52,527 nt of DNA from Parachlamydiales bacterium (GTDB lineage Bacteria > Chlamydiota > Chlamydiia > Chlamydiales > SM23-39): assembly GCA_015661075.1 (NCBI GenBank), contig JACVQJ010000010.1, positions 1 through 52,527 of the forward strand, in the 5' to 3' direction. Each line of letters opens with the position of its first letter. The stretch's first letter is position 1. The notes beneath the pieces are model-generated. The model searched no databases and was not told the DNA's origin. It worked only from the letters and a program-made list of their open reading frames with translations. Positions 25,983 to 35,254 of the stretch are shown here, piece after piece. The position numbers and the translations under genes are program-made.

Positions 25983-26731
25983 TTACAACAACGAGTTCTT
26001 ACGCCGGCCCTATCGGGACAACATATAACGGACAGGAAATTGTCCTAAGAAGAGAAGCAGCTGGAACCCTTAATTTAAGGGACTATCCGATACATGTGTC
26101 GAAGGAACAGTTTGAAGCGATTCCTTGCCGAGACCGAGTCTTCTCTATTTTAACCCAAACCACTCGATCTCCTTCTGAGCAAGCAGGAGTTTCGGGGATG
26201 CGATTTCCCTTTATAGAGGAGCAGATTAATGATGTGTATGAGAGAGAAATAAAACGGTACCACGACGCCTTTGATGTTGCTATCAAATTAGATGACAGAA
26301 ACGTTAAACTTGCAATGGCTTATCCAGCCATACCTTCTCTTTGGCCCATAGAGGGCGGGATTCATCGGATTATTGATCTGATTAGACGGATCAGATTCTA
26401 TCACCACTCAGTCCGAATACGAGGAAGCGCGAACAGATATGCATGGATGATAGCCACTGGAGATGCAGAAATGAGACGTCTTGATAAAATGAAAGCGAAA
26501 ATTGAAAGGAGATGTTTTGTCCTGATCGAAAATCTCAAGCGTGAATTTGGTCTGGGATTTCTCAATAGTGAATTTGCAAATGAGATCATTCAACTGGAAA
26601 AGATTTACAAAGAAAATTTTCCCGGCATTCCCTTACAAGTGAGCGATTCCGCCCATGTCATTACAAACGTAAGCAATTACATAGAAAACATCAGAACGAA
26701 TTACCCGCAATACGCAGGGAGGCTTGCATGA
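25979..26731 (+). CDS. Unknown 250-aa protein in the ankyrin operon
   Basis: I do not recognise this family. The start overlaps the stop of the ankyrin gene (ATGA), and the stop overlaps the next start in the same way, so it is translationally coupled to both. The N-terminal 30 residues are rich in Thr, Ser and Gly, as in many type III substrates. The middle and C-terminus are helical and charged, with a heptad-like stretch around MRRLDKMKAKIERRCFVLIENL. No membrane segment or enzyme motif is visible. It may be a chaperone or adaptor for the large proteins of the operon; that is inference. Confidence 0.75.
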   Translation: MITTTSSYAGPIGTTYNGQEIVLRREAAGTLNLRDYPIHVSKEQFEAIPCRDRVFSILTQTTRSPSEQAGVSGMRFPFIEEQINDVYEREIKRYHDAFDVAIKLDDRNVKLAMAYPAIPSLWPIEGGIHRIIDLIRRIRFYHHSVRIRGSANRYAWMIATGDAEMRRLDKMKAKIERRCFVLIENLKREFGLGFLNSEFANEIIQLEKIYKENFPGIPLQVSDSAHVITNVSNYIENIRTNYPQYAGRLA

Positions 26732-27486
26732 ACATCAATGCTCTATCCGGCTTCTCAAATTTATTACGCTCCAATTTGTCGGGAGTAGAGGTGAAGTTGT
26801 GTGTTTTGTCGCAGTGGATGACTCCGATGCAACGCTCAACCGCATTAATAACTACAGCAATCGCTGTGGAATGCCTTGTCATCGCCATTTTTGGTTATCC
26901 CCATTCCCTCCGCTCATCGTTGCCACTCATAGGAAGCTCGATTATCATCATTTGTATCGGATGTATCAGGCTCTATAAAATTTTTCATATTGTTCCGGCC
27001 CAACAACATGAGACACCTCTTACATCATCACCCATCGCAGCAAATCCATCATCTTCTCCCTCTTCTTGGCAAAAAGTCAAAGTTACTCTTCAAAATTGTT
27101 GGCAGTGGTTGAGCCGCTTTACTCCACCGTCTCTACCTTATGAATTTGAGCAATCGTTGAAAGCAGACTTCTCTGCCTCGGAAAAAAAACTCAATCTCTT
27201 GAAATGGCGAGTCAATGAAATTGAGCAGTTTGTTATGACAAGACCTCAATTGCGAACGCTATGCGAAAGGCGGTGGCAGGATTTTGCTCACCGCGTGATT
27301 ACACCTGATAGAAGTCATGTTTTACCTATAGATAAAACAGAACTCATTGACAGAATATATGCCTTACGATTGCAGATTTCAGATAATGAGTGTGTTTTAA
27401 ATAACTATCGGAGGTTTGTAAATTCTTACCCGGACGTTAGAGCTGCAATTGAACGATGTATCTTAGAAGAGCAGGAGGAAGTATGA
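26728..27486 (+). CDS. Putative inclusion-membrane (Inc-like) protein
   Basis: This protein of 252 aa has two closely spaced hydrophobic segments at about 38-57 and 65-84, separated by a short loop (YPHSLRSS). That bilobed pattern is typical of chlamydial Inc proteins, which are inserted in the inclusion membrane by type III secretion. The tail is cytosolic in type: a Ser/Pro-rich linker (about 92-112), then charged helices (FEQSLKADFSASEKKLNLLKW). The start overlaps the preceding stop (ATGA), and its own stop overlaps the start of the SecA-like gene. An ordinary bitopic membrane protein is the alternative. Confidence 0.65.
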   Translation: MNINALSGFSNLLRSNLSGVEVKLCVLSQWMTPMQRSTALITTAIAVECLVIAIFGYPHSLRSSLPLIGSSIIIICIGCIRLYKIFHIVPAQQHETPLTSSPIAANPSSSPSSWQKVKVTLQNCWQWLSRFTPPSLPYEFEQSLKADFSASEKKLNLLKWRVNEIEQFVMTRPQLRTLCERRWQDFAHRVITPDRSHVLPIDKTELIDRIYALRLQISDNECVLNNYRRFVNSYPDVRAAIERCILEEQEEV

Positions 27487-28901
27487 CCCTTGTTGTCAGC
27501 CGCGCCCCCCATCTCTTTTATCTCTCATCAGAGCAATATAACCTTTGTGTAAACTTGGATCCACGTATTCGCGATCTGATTTCTCACTGCTCTTTCCCTA
27601 AGAATGCCGCCCAAGTGGATACCATCCTTAACTTCTACGCCCAAAACCATCCGAAAAACCATGAAAGGATCACGGTTGTATTCCTTCGCGTTTTTCAGAC
27701 CTTGGGAGTGAATAATCCTACGGCGATAATGTCTGAGATCCAAAAGCTGGTGGCCACTCTGGAAGAGCCTTCCGCTACATCAATCGCTACAACCACTGCT
27801 TCAGCCGAATTGAGAGCTGAAATAACAGCGCTTCGTCAAGAATATGGAGAGCTATTTTGTAGCACCCTCTTGGAAGCCTTACAAAGAGATCGAATCCCTT
27901 CTGAAGAAAGGCTGCCCCAGATAAAAAAAGTGCGTCTGTTGTGTCATGAAAATCATCAGGCTTCTGAAGCCATTAATGAATTCATTGGCCAGAGGTTGTC
28001 TTGTCGAGATTTTATCGAAGCTCTAACCCCAAGAAAAATCTTTCCGATGGAGACGACAAATAAAGAAGACCTTTCCCGTTTAAAGCAAAGATTTGCCCAG
28101 ATGCCTTTCCCATTAGATCCAGCCTCCCTGAAAAAGATTTTTGCCCAGTTGAGTCAGATTCAAAAATGGCAAGATTCTTATGCAGGAAAAAATAGCGCCT
28201 TTCTTGCCAATGAGATCCGATCGCTTCAAACAGGTAAACTCGTAGGAGAAAAGGATCTTCTGCGTGCGGTGGCCATTGCCGTCTGCGCAATTCGACTCCA
28301 TTTTACAATGGATTTACACCCGGTCCAGATTCTCACAGTACTCGGAGAACTTCTTTTCCCAACCAGTTGCCTTGCGCAAGTGAACACGGGAGAGGGAAAA
28401 TCGATGATTGTGACTTTACTCGCTTTCCTTTTGGTGCTGAAAGGAAAAACAGTACACATCATTTCCTCGGGCGCTAATTTAGCGATGCGCGACCAGCAGG
28501 AGAGCGTCTCTTTCTTTGCTCTCTTCGATATCACTACCTCCCACATCTGCAAACAGCATCCCGATCGCGATTCTTTCCAGGCAAAAATTCTTTACGGAGC
28601 CGCCTCTGATTTTGAATTTGCGATCATGCGGGAAATGCTGTACTGCACCCCTCTTTTTCCTAATTCGGCCCCGTCCCAGCCCTCCGCTAAACGATTTGAT
28701 TGTGTGATTGTGGATGAAGTCGATAATTTAACCATTGACACGCTCGGCCATGGAGCGCGGTTAGGCTATCCGGCAGAAATTGCATACGAATGGATCTATT
28801 TTCCTATCTTGCAATTTGTCAAGCAACGAAAAGAGGGAAACGTAACCCAGCTCAAAGGCTTTCTAGGCCATGACCCAAGAGCTGCTACGATCTCTGATTA
28901 A
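27483..28901 (+). CDS. SecA-like motor ATPase, N-terminal part (ended by an in-frame stop)
   Basis: This part has 472 codons, starting at an ATG that overlaps the previous stop and follows AGGAGG. Residues 1 to about 290 are a helical extension not found in SecA. Then come a SecA-type Walker A, NTGEGKSMIVTLLAFLL (about 300), and the strand KTVHIISSGANLAMRDQQ, parallel to the SecA VHVVTVNDYLAKRD stretch. Walker B is FDCVIVDEVDNLTIDTLG. A single TAA at 28899-28901 ends the frame early in the preprotein-crosslinking-like region. The next codons stay in the same frame and continue the SecA homology, so the stop splits one gene. It is probably a recent nonsense mutation, a sequence error, or a split two-chain motor. 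Confidence 0.8.
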   Translation: MTLVVSRAPHLFYLSSEQYNLCVNLDPRIRDLISHCSFPKNAAQVDTILNFYAQNHPKNHERITVVFLRVFQTLGVNNPTAIMSEIQKLVATLEEPSATSIATTTASAELRAEITALRQEYGELFCSTLLEALQRDRIPSEERLPQIKKVRLLCHENHQASEAINEFIGQRLSCRDFIEALTPRKIFPMETTNKEDLSRLKQRFAQMPFPLDPASLKKIFAQLSQIQKWQDSYAGKNSAFLANEIRSLQTGKLVGEKDLLRAVAIAVCAIRLHFTMDLHPVQILTVLGELLFPTSCLAQVNTGEGKSMIVTLLAFLLVLKGKTVHIISSGANLAMRDQQESVSFFALFDITTSHICKQHPDRDSFQAKILYGAASDFEFAIMREMLYCTPLFPNSAPSQPSAKRFDCVIVDEVDNLTIDTLGHGARLGYPAEIAYEWIYFPILQFVKQRKEGNVTQLKGFLGHDPRAATISD

Positions 28902-30335
28902 CAACTGGCTCAGTGGCTCTCTTCTGCCAAACATGCTGAGTATGAACTAAAAGAAAAGGAGCATTATGTCATCACGCACACGAAAAATAAGAAAAAAATT
29001 GAGATCGTCGATGTGAGAAATACAGGAAAAATTCTCAAAGGGAGCCGATGGACCAGTGGAATTCACCAATTTGTAGAAATTAAGCACGGCATTCCCGTGG
29101 ATAAGGAAAGTCTTTCTCCCCTTTCTCTATCTCATCCCGTTTATTATGAAATGGTTGACCGCATGTTCGGATTGAGCGGTACATTAGGGTCGCAATTTGA
29201 AAGGGAAGAGATCCGTGCTATCTATGGAGCCGATTCTTTCGATGTACCTCCTCATAATCCTTCGCTAAGAGTGGATCAAAAACCCACTCTCGTTGCTTCT
29301 TCGAAAGACATTTTAACTAAAACACTTGAAGCTGTTCGCTCCTGCAAAGCCAATGGCCGACCCATTCTCATTTCATGTGAAACAATTCGGTTTTCCGAAG
29401 AAGTTTCCGATCTGCTTTCTGCACAGGGCATTTCTCACGAGATGCTCAATGAGGCGCAAGAAAAATCCGAGAAGGAGATTTTAAGCCGGGCAGGTGCTCC
29501 CGGAGCCGTGACCGTTGCCACCACGGCAGGTCGCGGGACCGATATTCGCCTAGAAGCAGAAAGTATAAAAAATGGGGGATTGCACAGCCTGTTGACCTTT
29601 TTCCCAGATTCTTTGCGCGTAGGGGGGCAAGTAAGAGGCAGAGCGGGTAGACAAGGCCAGCCGGGAAGTTCGGAGATTTTATGTGCTTCTACCGTTTCTT
29701 TAGACCTTTTGCTTGAGCAAAAAGAGTTACGCGCTCAGCTCATGAAGGACCATCACATCTACATTGCAAAGATGGCTCGATATCGTTTTGATTTCGCAAG
29801 AAAATTTTTTGCTCTGATCGCCACTTTTCACAAAGCGCGTGAAAAACAGCAAAGCTCTCTGGCCAGGAACTGGGGACCGCGCTCTCTCGTCACTCTGTCT
29901 CCGAATTTAGATAAATTATCGCTTCAAGATGCACAAATTGCTGGAGAAGTTCTCTCTTTATTAACGCGCTCATCGGATCCAAAATCCAATAGTTGGGAGG
30001 TCTTGATCGACACTATCCACCAAAGAGTACAAACGCTCGCTATTCAAGACTGGGCTGTGCGGTTTCAACAGGCAGCAGAAGCTATCATTAGTGATTTTAA
30101 TATAGAAAAACTCATTCAATTTAAGTTCGATCTGAACAGAATTGACCCGAGCATGACCGAGGAAATTAGCAAAATAATGCAAACATGTTATGAAGAATTG
30201 ATCAATACAATTAAGGAGCTTTTTTTGAAGAGGTCTGCTCTATGGGAGAAATGTCTCGGGGAAGATGGTGCCGGTATCAATGGATACATTCAGCAGATTG
30301 CCAAAGGAATTCCTCCGAATCTTGATTCCTTTTAG
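28902..30335 (+). pseudogene. SecA-like motor ATPase, C-terminal part after the in-frame stop
   Basis: The frame continues directly from the TAA for 477 codons. It contains the SecA preprotein-crosslinking signature in altered form (KGSRWTSGIHQFVEIKHGIPV, compare GRRWSDGLHQAVEAKEGV), LSGTLGSQFEREEI, and the second motor half with helicase motifs TVATTAGRGTDIRL and GGQVRGRAGRQGQPGSSE. The SecA C-terminal zinc motif is absent; the last 150 residues are unrelated helices. The first ATG after the stop is at 29013, in the middle of the crosslinking domain, with no good ribosome-binding site, so independent translation is doubtful. Without the stop the protein would have about 950 residues. This is not the housekeeping SecA, because the scaffold and wing regions are divergent. 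Confidence 0.75.
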
Positions 30336-30378
30336 AAGGATTGAAATGATTGCGCCTCACATGTATTAATAAAAATTT

Positions 30379-31257
30379 GTGCAGCCTGAGGAAAACTCTT
30401 TGCAATCCGTAAAAAAAATCGCCATCGCGCTGGGCTTGATCATTTTTTTTATCTCATTCATCATCTTTGGCGCCATTTTTATTTTCCGCGCCGAAAAAAA
30501 TCACAGCACGATCACCTTGTACGGCAACGTGGACGTGCGGCAGGTTGATATCGGCTTTCGGGTCAGCGGCCAGGTGGAAAAATTATGCTTTGAGGAAGGC
30601 GACTTTGTCCGCCAGGGAACGCTCATGGCCTACTTGGACAAAACTCCCTATGACGACCAGGTGCGCCAGGCTGCCGCCAATCTGGAGTCGATCAAAGCCA
30701 ATCTGAAAAATGGTGAAATCCTGCTCAAGCGGCGCAAGGAACTGATCGGGGTCGGCGGCGTATCGCAGGAAGATCTCGATAACGCCCAATCCAACCGCGA
30801 TCAACTGCAGGCCAATCTCTATGCCGCCGAAGCAGCTCTGTCTGCCGCGCGGGACAATCTGGACTACACGAAAGCCTATTGCCCGTCCGACGGCATCATA
30901 TTGTCCCGCATCCGCGAACCGGGCACTGTCGTAATTCCATCGAACCCCGTCTATACGCTCTCTGTCTCCTCCCCTGTCTGGATCCGCGCGTACGTCGCCG
31001 AACCTGAGCTCGGGAATGTGTTTTTCGGCATGGAGGCGGAGATCCTCACGGACACTCAAGGCGGCCCCGTCTATACGGGTAAGGTTGGATTCATCTCTCC
31101 TGTCGCCGAATTTACTCCCAAAACCGTGCAGACGACCGATTTGCGCACCGATCTCGTCTACCGTCTGCGCATCTATGCGGACAATCCCGATCAAGGGCTC
31201 AAACAGGGCATGCCCGTGACCGTCCAGCTCAAAAAATCGAAAAGGGATCGCCCGTGA
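30379..31257 (+). CDS. HlyD-type membrane-fusion protein (YbhG-like)
   Basis: This is the periplasmic adaptor of an ABC exporter, about 285-292 aa. It has one N-terminal membrane anchor (IAIALGLIIFFISFIIFGAIFIF), then a biotinyl-lipoyl-like half (VRQVDIGFRVSGQVEKLCFEEGDFV), a coiled-coil hairpin (RQAAANLESIKANLKNGEILLKRR), the second lipoyl half and a beta-barrel with the LKQGMPVTV ending. The start may be GTG at 30379 or TTG at 30400; the latter has GAGGA at the right spacing. The gene ends on the start of the ABC ATPase (GTGA), so the export genes form one operon. Confidence 0.88.
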   Translation: MQPEENSLQSVKKIAIALGLIIFFISFIIFGAIFIFRAEKNHSTITLYGNVDVRQVDIGFRVSGQVEKLCFEEGDFVRQGTLMAYLDKTPYDDQVRQAAANLESIKANLKNGEILLKRRKELIGVGGVSQEDLDNAQSNRDQLQANLYAAEAALSAARDNLDYTKAYCPSDGIILSRIREPGTVVIPSNPVYTLSVSSPVWIRAYVAEPELGNVFFGMEAEILTDTQGGPVYTGKVGFISPVAEFTPKTVQTTDLRTDLVYRLRIYADNPDQGLKQGMPVTVQLKKSKRDRP

Positions 31258-32963
31258 ATGAGGCGCTCATCGACATTCGACATATTTCCAAGACGTTTCC
31301 CCTCCAAAAAACAGCGGCCATCAAAGAGATCAACGCACAAATTCCCGCCTCCCGGATCATTGGAATCGTAGGCCCTGATGGCGCCGGCAAAACCACCCTG
31401 ATCCGGCTCATCGCCTCCCTGCTCACACCCTCCAGCGGATCGATCCAGATCGCCGGCTTCGACACGATGAAAGAGAGCGAACAAATCCATACCCTCGCTG
31501 GCTACATGCCCCAGCGCTTTGGCCTCTACGAAGATCTGAGCGTAATGCAAAACCTCAATCTGTATGCCGACCTCAGAGGCGTTGTTGGCGATGAGAGAAA
31601 ATCTGCGTTTGAAAAACTGCTCCATTTCACCAATTTGCAGCCCTTTACAAACCGATTGGCCGGCAATCTGTCCGGCGGCATGAAACAAAAGCTGGGACTT
31701 GCCTGCGCACTCGTCAAAAAACCCCAGTTGCTCCTACTCGACGAGCCGAGCGTCGGCGTCGATCCCATCTCGCGGCGCGAGCTGTGGAAAATGGTCAATG
31801 ATCTGTTGACCGAGCAAATTACCGTTTTGTGGAGCACGGTCTATCTCGATGAAGCGGAGCGCTGCCACAGCGTTTTGCTCCTGAATCAAGGCGAGCTTCT
31901 CTACCAGGGCCCGCCGCAAGATCTCACGCAGAAAATGAACGGCCGCGTTTTCAAAATCGCTTGCGCCGATGGCAATCGCCGCCAGATTTTGGCCAAGGCC
32001 CTGCAAGATCCTCATATCATCGACGGCGTCATCCAGGGCGAAGATATCCGGCTCGTCTTTCGCGACGCCGATTCGGCGTCATTCGATCATTACCCGCTCA
32101 AAAAAACTGAACCTCGATTCGAGGACGCATTCATCGACATTCTGGGCGGCGGACCCGGCGGCGAATCGATGCTCGCCAACCGAACCCATGAAGTGGCGGC
32201 AAAAATCGAATACCCCGTGCGAGCCGAAGGGCTGACCAAAAAATTCGGCTCGTTTACGGCGGCGGATCAGATCACTTTTGCCGCGCGCCGCGGCGAGATC
32301 TTCGGCCTGCTGGGGCCGAACGGAGCCGGTAAATCGACGACGTTCAAAATGCTCTGCGGCCTCTTGCCGCCCACAAACGGAAAGGCATTTGTCAATGATC
32401 TCAATGTGGCGTCCGCTCCCGCCCAGGCACGGTCCCATATTGGGTATATGGCCCAAAAATTTTCTCTCTACGGCAATTTGAGCGTTAAACAAAACCTGTC
32501 GTTTTTTTCCGGCATATATAATTTGTCCAAAACCGATCAGAAAAAAGCGATTGATGAAATGGTCGAAATTTTTATGCTCGCGCCCTATTTGCATGCGTCG
32601 GCTGATTCTCTGCCATTGGGCTTCAAACAGCGGCTCTCGCTCGCTTGCGCGACCATGCATCATCCCGAGGTGTTGTATCTCGACGAGCCCACCTCCGGCG
32701 TCGATCCCTATATGCGCCGGGAATTCTGGAACCATATCAACGGCCTGGTACAAAAAGGCGTCACCGTCCTCGTCAGCACTCACTTCATGGACGAAGCGGA
32801 ATATTGCGATCGCATCGCGCTCATCTACCGCGGAAAAATCATCCAGCTCGACACGCCCGACGCGCTCAAAAAGACCGCCAGATCCGAGCACAACGAAAAT
32901 CCCACGCTGGAAGATGCATTCATTCAACGGATCGAGAAATATGACAGCGAACATTCCATCTGA
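31254..32963 (+). CDS. ABC transporter ATPase with two nucleotide-binding domains (YbhF-like)
   Basis: This protein of 569 aa carries two ATPase domains in tandem. The first has Walker A GPDGAGKTT at 40-48, signature LSGGMKQKL and Walker B LLLLDEPSVGVDP. The second has Walker A GPNGAGKST at about 353-361, the atypical signature LPLGFKQRL and Walker B VLYLDEPTSGVDP. E. coli YbhF also lacks a canonical LSGG in its second half, as I recall, so this is a family feature. The start is GTG at 31254, overlapping the hlyD-like stop. It energises the two permeases that follow. Confidence 0.92.
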   Translation: MNEALIDIRHISKTFPLQKTAAIKEINAQIPASRIIGIVGPDGAGKTTLIRLIASLLTPSSGSIQIAGFDTMKESEQIHTLAGYMPQRFGLYEDLSVMQNLNLYADLRGVVGDERKSAFEKLLHFTNLQPFTNRLAGNLSGGMKQKLGLACALVKKPQLLLLDEPSVGVDPISRRELWKMVNDLLTEQITVLWSTVYLDEAERCHSVLLLNQGELLYQGPPQDLTQKMNGRVFKIACADGNRRQILAKALQDPHIIDGVIQGEDIRLVFRDADSASFDHYPLKKTEPRFEDAFIDILGGGPGGESMLANRTHEVAAKIEYPVRAEGLTKKFGSFTAADQITFAARRGEIFGLLGPNGAGKSTTFKMLCGLLPPTNGKAFVNDLNVASAPAQARSHIGYMAQKFSLYGNLSVKQNLSFFSGIYNLSKTDQKKAIDEMVEIFMLAPYLHASADSLPLGFKQRLSLACATMHHPEVLYLDEPTSGVDPYMRREFWNHINGLVQKGVTVLVSTHFMDEAEYCDRIALIYRGKIIQLDTPDALKKTARSEHNENPTLEDAFIQRIEKYDSEHSI

Positions 32964-34098
32964 CCTATTTTCCGATGGCCGCCGTTGGCGCCGCTTGAAA
33001 GCGCTGATCCGGAAAGAATCTTTTCAGATTTTCCGCGATCCCAGCAGCTTCATGATCACTGTCGTATTGCCGATGCTGCTGCTGTTTTTATATGGATTTG
33101 GCGTATCTCTCGATCTGGATCACCTGCGCATCGGCCTCGTCATGGAAGACACAGCGCCGGACGCTCAGAGCTTTGCCAAATCGCTGATCGACTCAAAATA
33201 TTTTGAGGTGACAATCGCCCGCGATCGGCGGGAACTGACGGAAGATATGACTAAAGGCAGGGTCCGCGGGATCGTCGTCATCCCCTCTTATTTTTCCGAT
33301 TTCAGAAATCGACCCGGTACGATCGCACCCATCCAGGTCATTGCCGACGGCAGCGAGCCCAATACAGCCAATTTCGTGCAAAATTACGTCCAGGGCGCCT
33401 TTTGGAACTGGTTACAGCAAGAGGCGATCAGCTCCGATCTGACAAACCTCGCCCATATCGATATTCAGGCGCGCTACTGGTATAACGAAGAGCTGCAAAG
33501 CCGCTACTTTCTTCTGTCCGGATCCTTGGCGATCATCATGACCCTGATCGGAACGCTGCTCACGGCGCTCGTCGTGGCGCGCGAATGGGAGCGGGGCACG
33601 ATGGAAGCGCTCATGTCGACGCCGGTCAAAATCTCTGAAATCATCTTGAGCAAATTCATCGCCTATTTTGCCCTCGGCATGATTTCCATGATCATCTGCG
33701 TGGCTGTTTCAGTCTTCGGCTATGGATTGCCCCTGCGCGGCTCTTTGTGGCTGCTTCTACTGGTATCGGCGGCCTTTCTGATCCCTGCTTTGGGCACTGG
33801 CCTTCTCATCTCCACCTATGCTAGAAACCAGTTCGTCGCCTCCCAGCTCGCATCGCTCCTGGGCTTCTTGCCATCGTATATGCTGTCGGGTTTTCTCTTT
33901 GAAATCGCCAGCATGCCGGCTCCGATCCGGGCACTGACGCATTTCGTTCCCGCCCGCTATTTCGTGCAATGCCTGCAGACGCTGTTTTTAGTCGGCAATG
34001 TCTGGAGCCTCATTCTGTTCAATCTGCTCCCCATGCTGGGCATTGGAGCCATCCTTTTGCTGATCACTGCCCGCAAAACTGTCAAGAGGCTCGACTGA
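32941..34098 (+). CDS. ABC-2 type exporter permease (YbhS-like)
   Basis: This permease of 385 aa has one N-terminal transmembrane segment (FMITVVLPMLLLFLYGFGV), a large periplasmic loop (about 50-190), then five more segments. The ABC-2 signature is around EWERGTMEALMSTPVKISEIILSK. It begins at the ATG at 32941, 23 bp inside the ATPase gene, and ends on the start of the second permease. The two permeases are paralogues and probably form a heterodimer. The likely substrates are hydrophobic toxic compounds, as for E. coli YbhFSR; this is family knowledge only. Confidence 0.9.
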   Translation: MTANIPSDLFSDGRRWRRLKALIRKESFQIFRDPSSFMITVVLPMLLLFLYGFGVSLDLDHLRIGLVMEDTAPDAQSFAKSLIDSKYFEVTIARDRRELTEDMTKGRVRGIVVIPSYFSDFRNRPGTIAPIQVIADGSEPNTANFVQNYVQGAFWNWLQQEAISSDLTNLAHIDIQARYWYNEELQSRYFLLSGSLAIIMTLIGTLLTALVVAREWERGTMEALMSTPVKISEIILSKFIAYFALGMISMIICVAVSVFGYGLPLRGSLWLLLLVSAAFLIPALGTGLLISTYARNQFVASQLASLLGFLPSYMLSGFLFEIASMPAPIRALTHFVPARYFVQCLQTLFLVGNVWSLILFNLLPMLGIGAILLLITARKTVKRLD

Positions 34099-35204
34099 TG
34101 CAACGAATAATATCCCTGATCATCAAAGAGCTGCTCAACATCTGGCGCGACAAAAAGAGCCGCATCTCGATCTTGATTCCGCCCGTGATCCAGCTGCTCA
34201 TCTTCACCTTTTCCGCCACTTTGGACGTCAAGAACGTCCCTATCGGCATTCTGAATCGCGACAACGGCAAGCAGTCGTTCGAACTCGTTCAGCGATTCCG
34301 TGGCGCGCCCACGTTCAGCCGCATCGTCCATCTGCAAGCCATCGAAGAGATCGCGCCCTTCATCGACAACCAAAAGGGCATCATGGTGGTCTCGATCGAT
34401 GAACAGTTTTCCCGTTCGCTGGATGGCGGCCGTCCGGCGACAGTCCAGCTGATTTTCGATGGACGGCGCTCCAACACGGCGCAGATCGTTGCGGGCTACA
34501 CTAATAACATCATCGCGCAGTTCAATGTCGATTTTGCCGCCCAAAATCAGATCCGCCAGCAAAACACGGCGCTCTTTCCCTACAACTGGTACAACCCGAA
34601 TATCCTCTATTATTGGTACAACGTCCCCTGCCTGGTCGTGATCATCTCGATGCTGACATGTCTCATCGTCACGTCCATCTCCGTCGCTCGCGAGCGCGAG
34701 CTGGGAACGTTCGACCAGCTCCTGGTCTCACCCCTGGTTCCTGTTGAAATCCTCATTGGCAAGATCATTCCCGGGATCATCGTCGGCATGCTGGAAGGAA
34801 CGATCATTTTAACCGTGGGCATCCTGGTCTTCCAGGTACCGTTCACGGGATCGTTTCTGCTGCTTTATCTGACTCTATTTGTGTTCGTCTGCGCCATCAG
34901 CGGGGTGGGACTCTTCATTTCCTCGCTCTGCTCGACGCAGCAGCAGGCCATGATGGGCATCTTCGTCTTCATGACGCCGGCGATATTGCTCTCGGGATTT
35001 GCGACCCCGATCGAAAATATGCCCACGTGGCTGCAGCCGGCGACCTATCTGTTTCCGGTGCGCTATATGCTGGTGATTTCAAAAGGGATTTTTCTTAAAG
35101 CCATGCCGGCATCGATCGTGCTCGCTCAGACGTGGCCGATGATCGTGATCTCAATTTTTACTCAGATGGGCGCGGCGCTGAGCTTTCGCCGAAAGTTAGT
35201 TTAA
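34098..35204 (+). CDS. ABC-2 type exporter permease (YbhR-like)
   Basis: This second permease has 368 aa and the same topology: an N-terminal segment (ILIPPVIQLLIFTFSATL), a periplasmic loop and five C-terminal segments. The signature is RERELGTFDQLLVSPLVPVEILIGK. The ATG at 34098 overlaps the stop of the first permease (TGATG). Together with the adaptor, ATPase and outer-membrane factor it makes a full tripartite exporter of the YbhGFSR type. Confidence 0.9.
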   Translation: MQRIISLIIKELLNIWRDKKSRISILIPPVIQLLIFTFSATLDVKNVPIGILNRDNGKQSFELVQRFRGAPTFSRIVHLQAIEEIAPFIDNQKGIMVVSIDEQFSRSLDGGRPATVQLIFDGRRSNTAQIVAGYTNNIIAQFNVDFAAQNQIRQQNTALFPYNWYNPNILYYWYNVPCLVVIISMLTCLIVTSISVARERELGTFDQLLVSPLVPVEILIGKIIPGIIVGMLEGTIILTVGILVFQVPFTGSFLLLYLTLFVFVCAISGVGLFISSLCSTQQQAMMGIFVFMTPAILLSGFATPIENMPTWLQPATYLFPVRYMLVISKGIFLKAMPASIVLAQTWPMIVISIFTQMGAALSFRRKLV

Positions 35205-35254
35205 AAGTTGTATATTTAATCAAACTCCAATTAATGTGCGGTTAATGGAACAAT

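Noticed and set aside
27483..30335. Housekeeping SecA
   Set aside because: It has a long unrelated N-terminal extension, lacks the C-terminal zinc motif, diverges in the wing and scaffold parts, and sits in an accessory operon.
32079..32954. A 291-codon open frame antisense to the ABC ATPase
   Set aside because: The plus strand has two complete ATPase domains here; the antisense frame has no motif or start signal.
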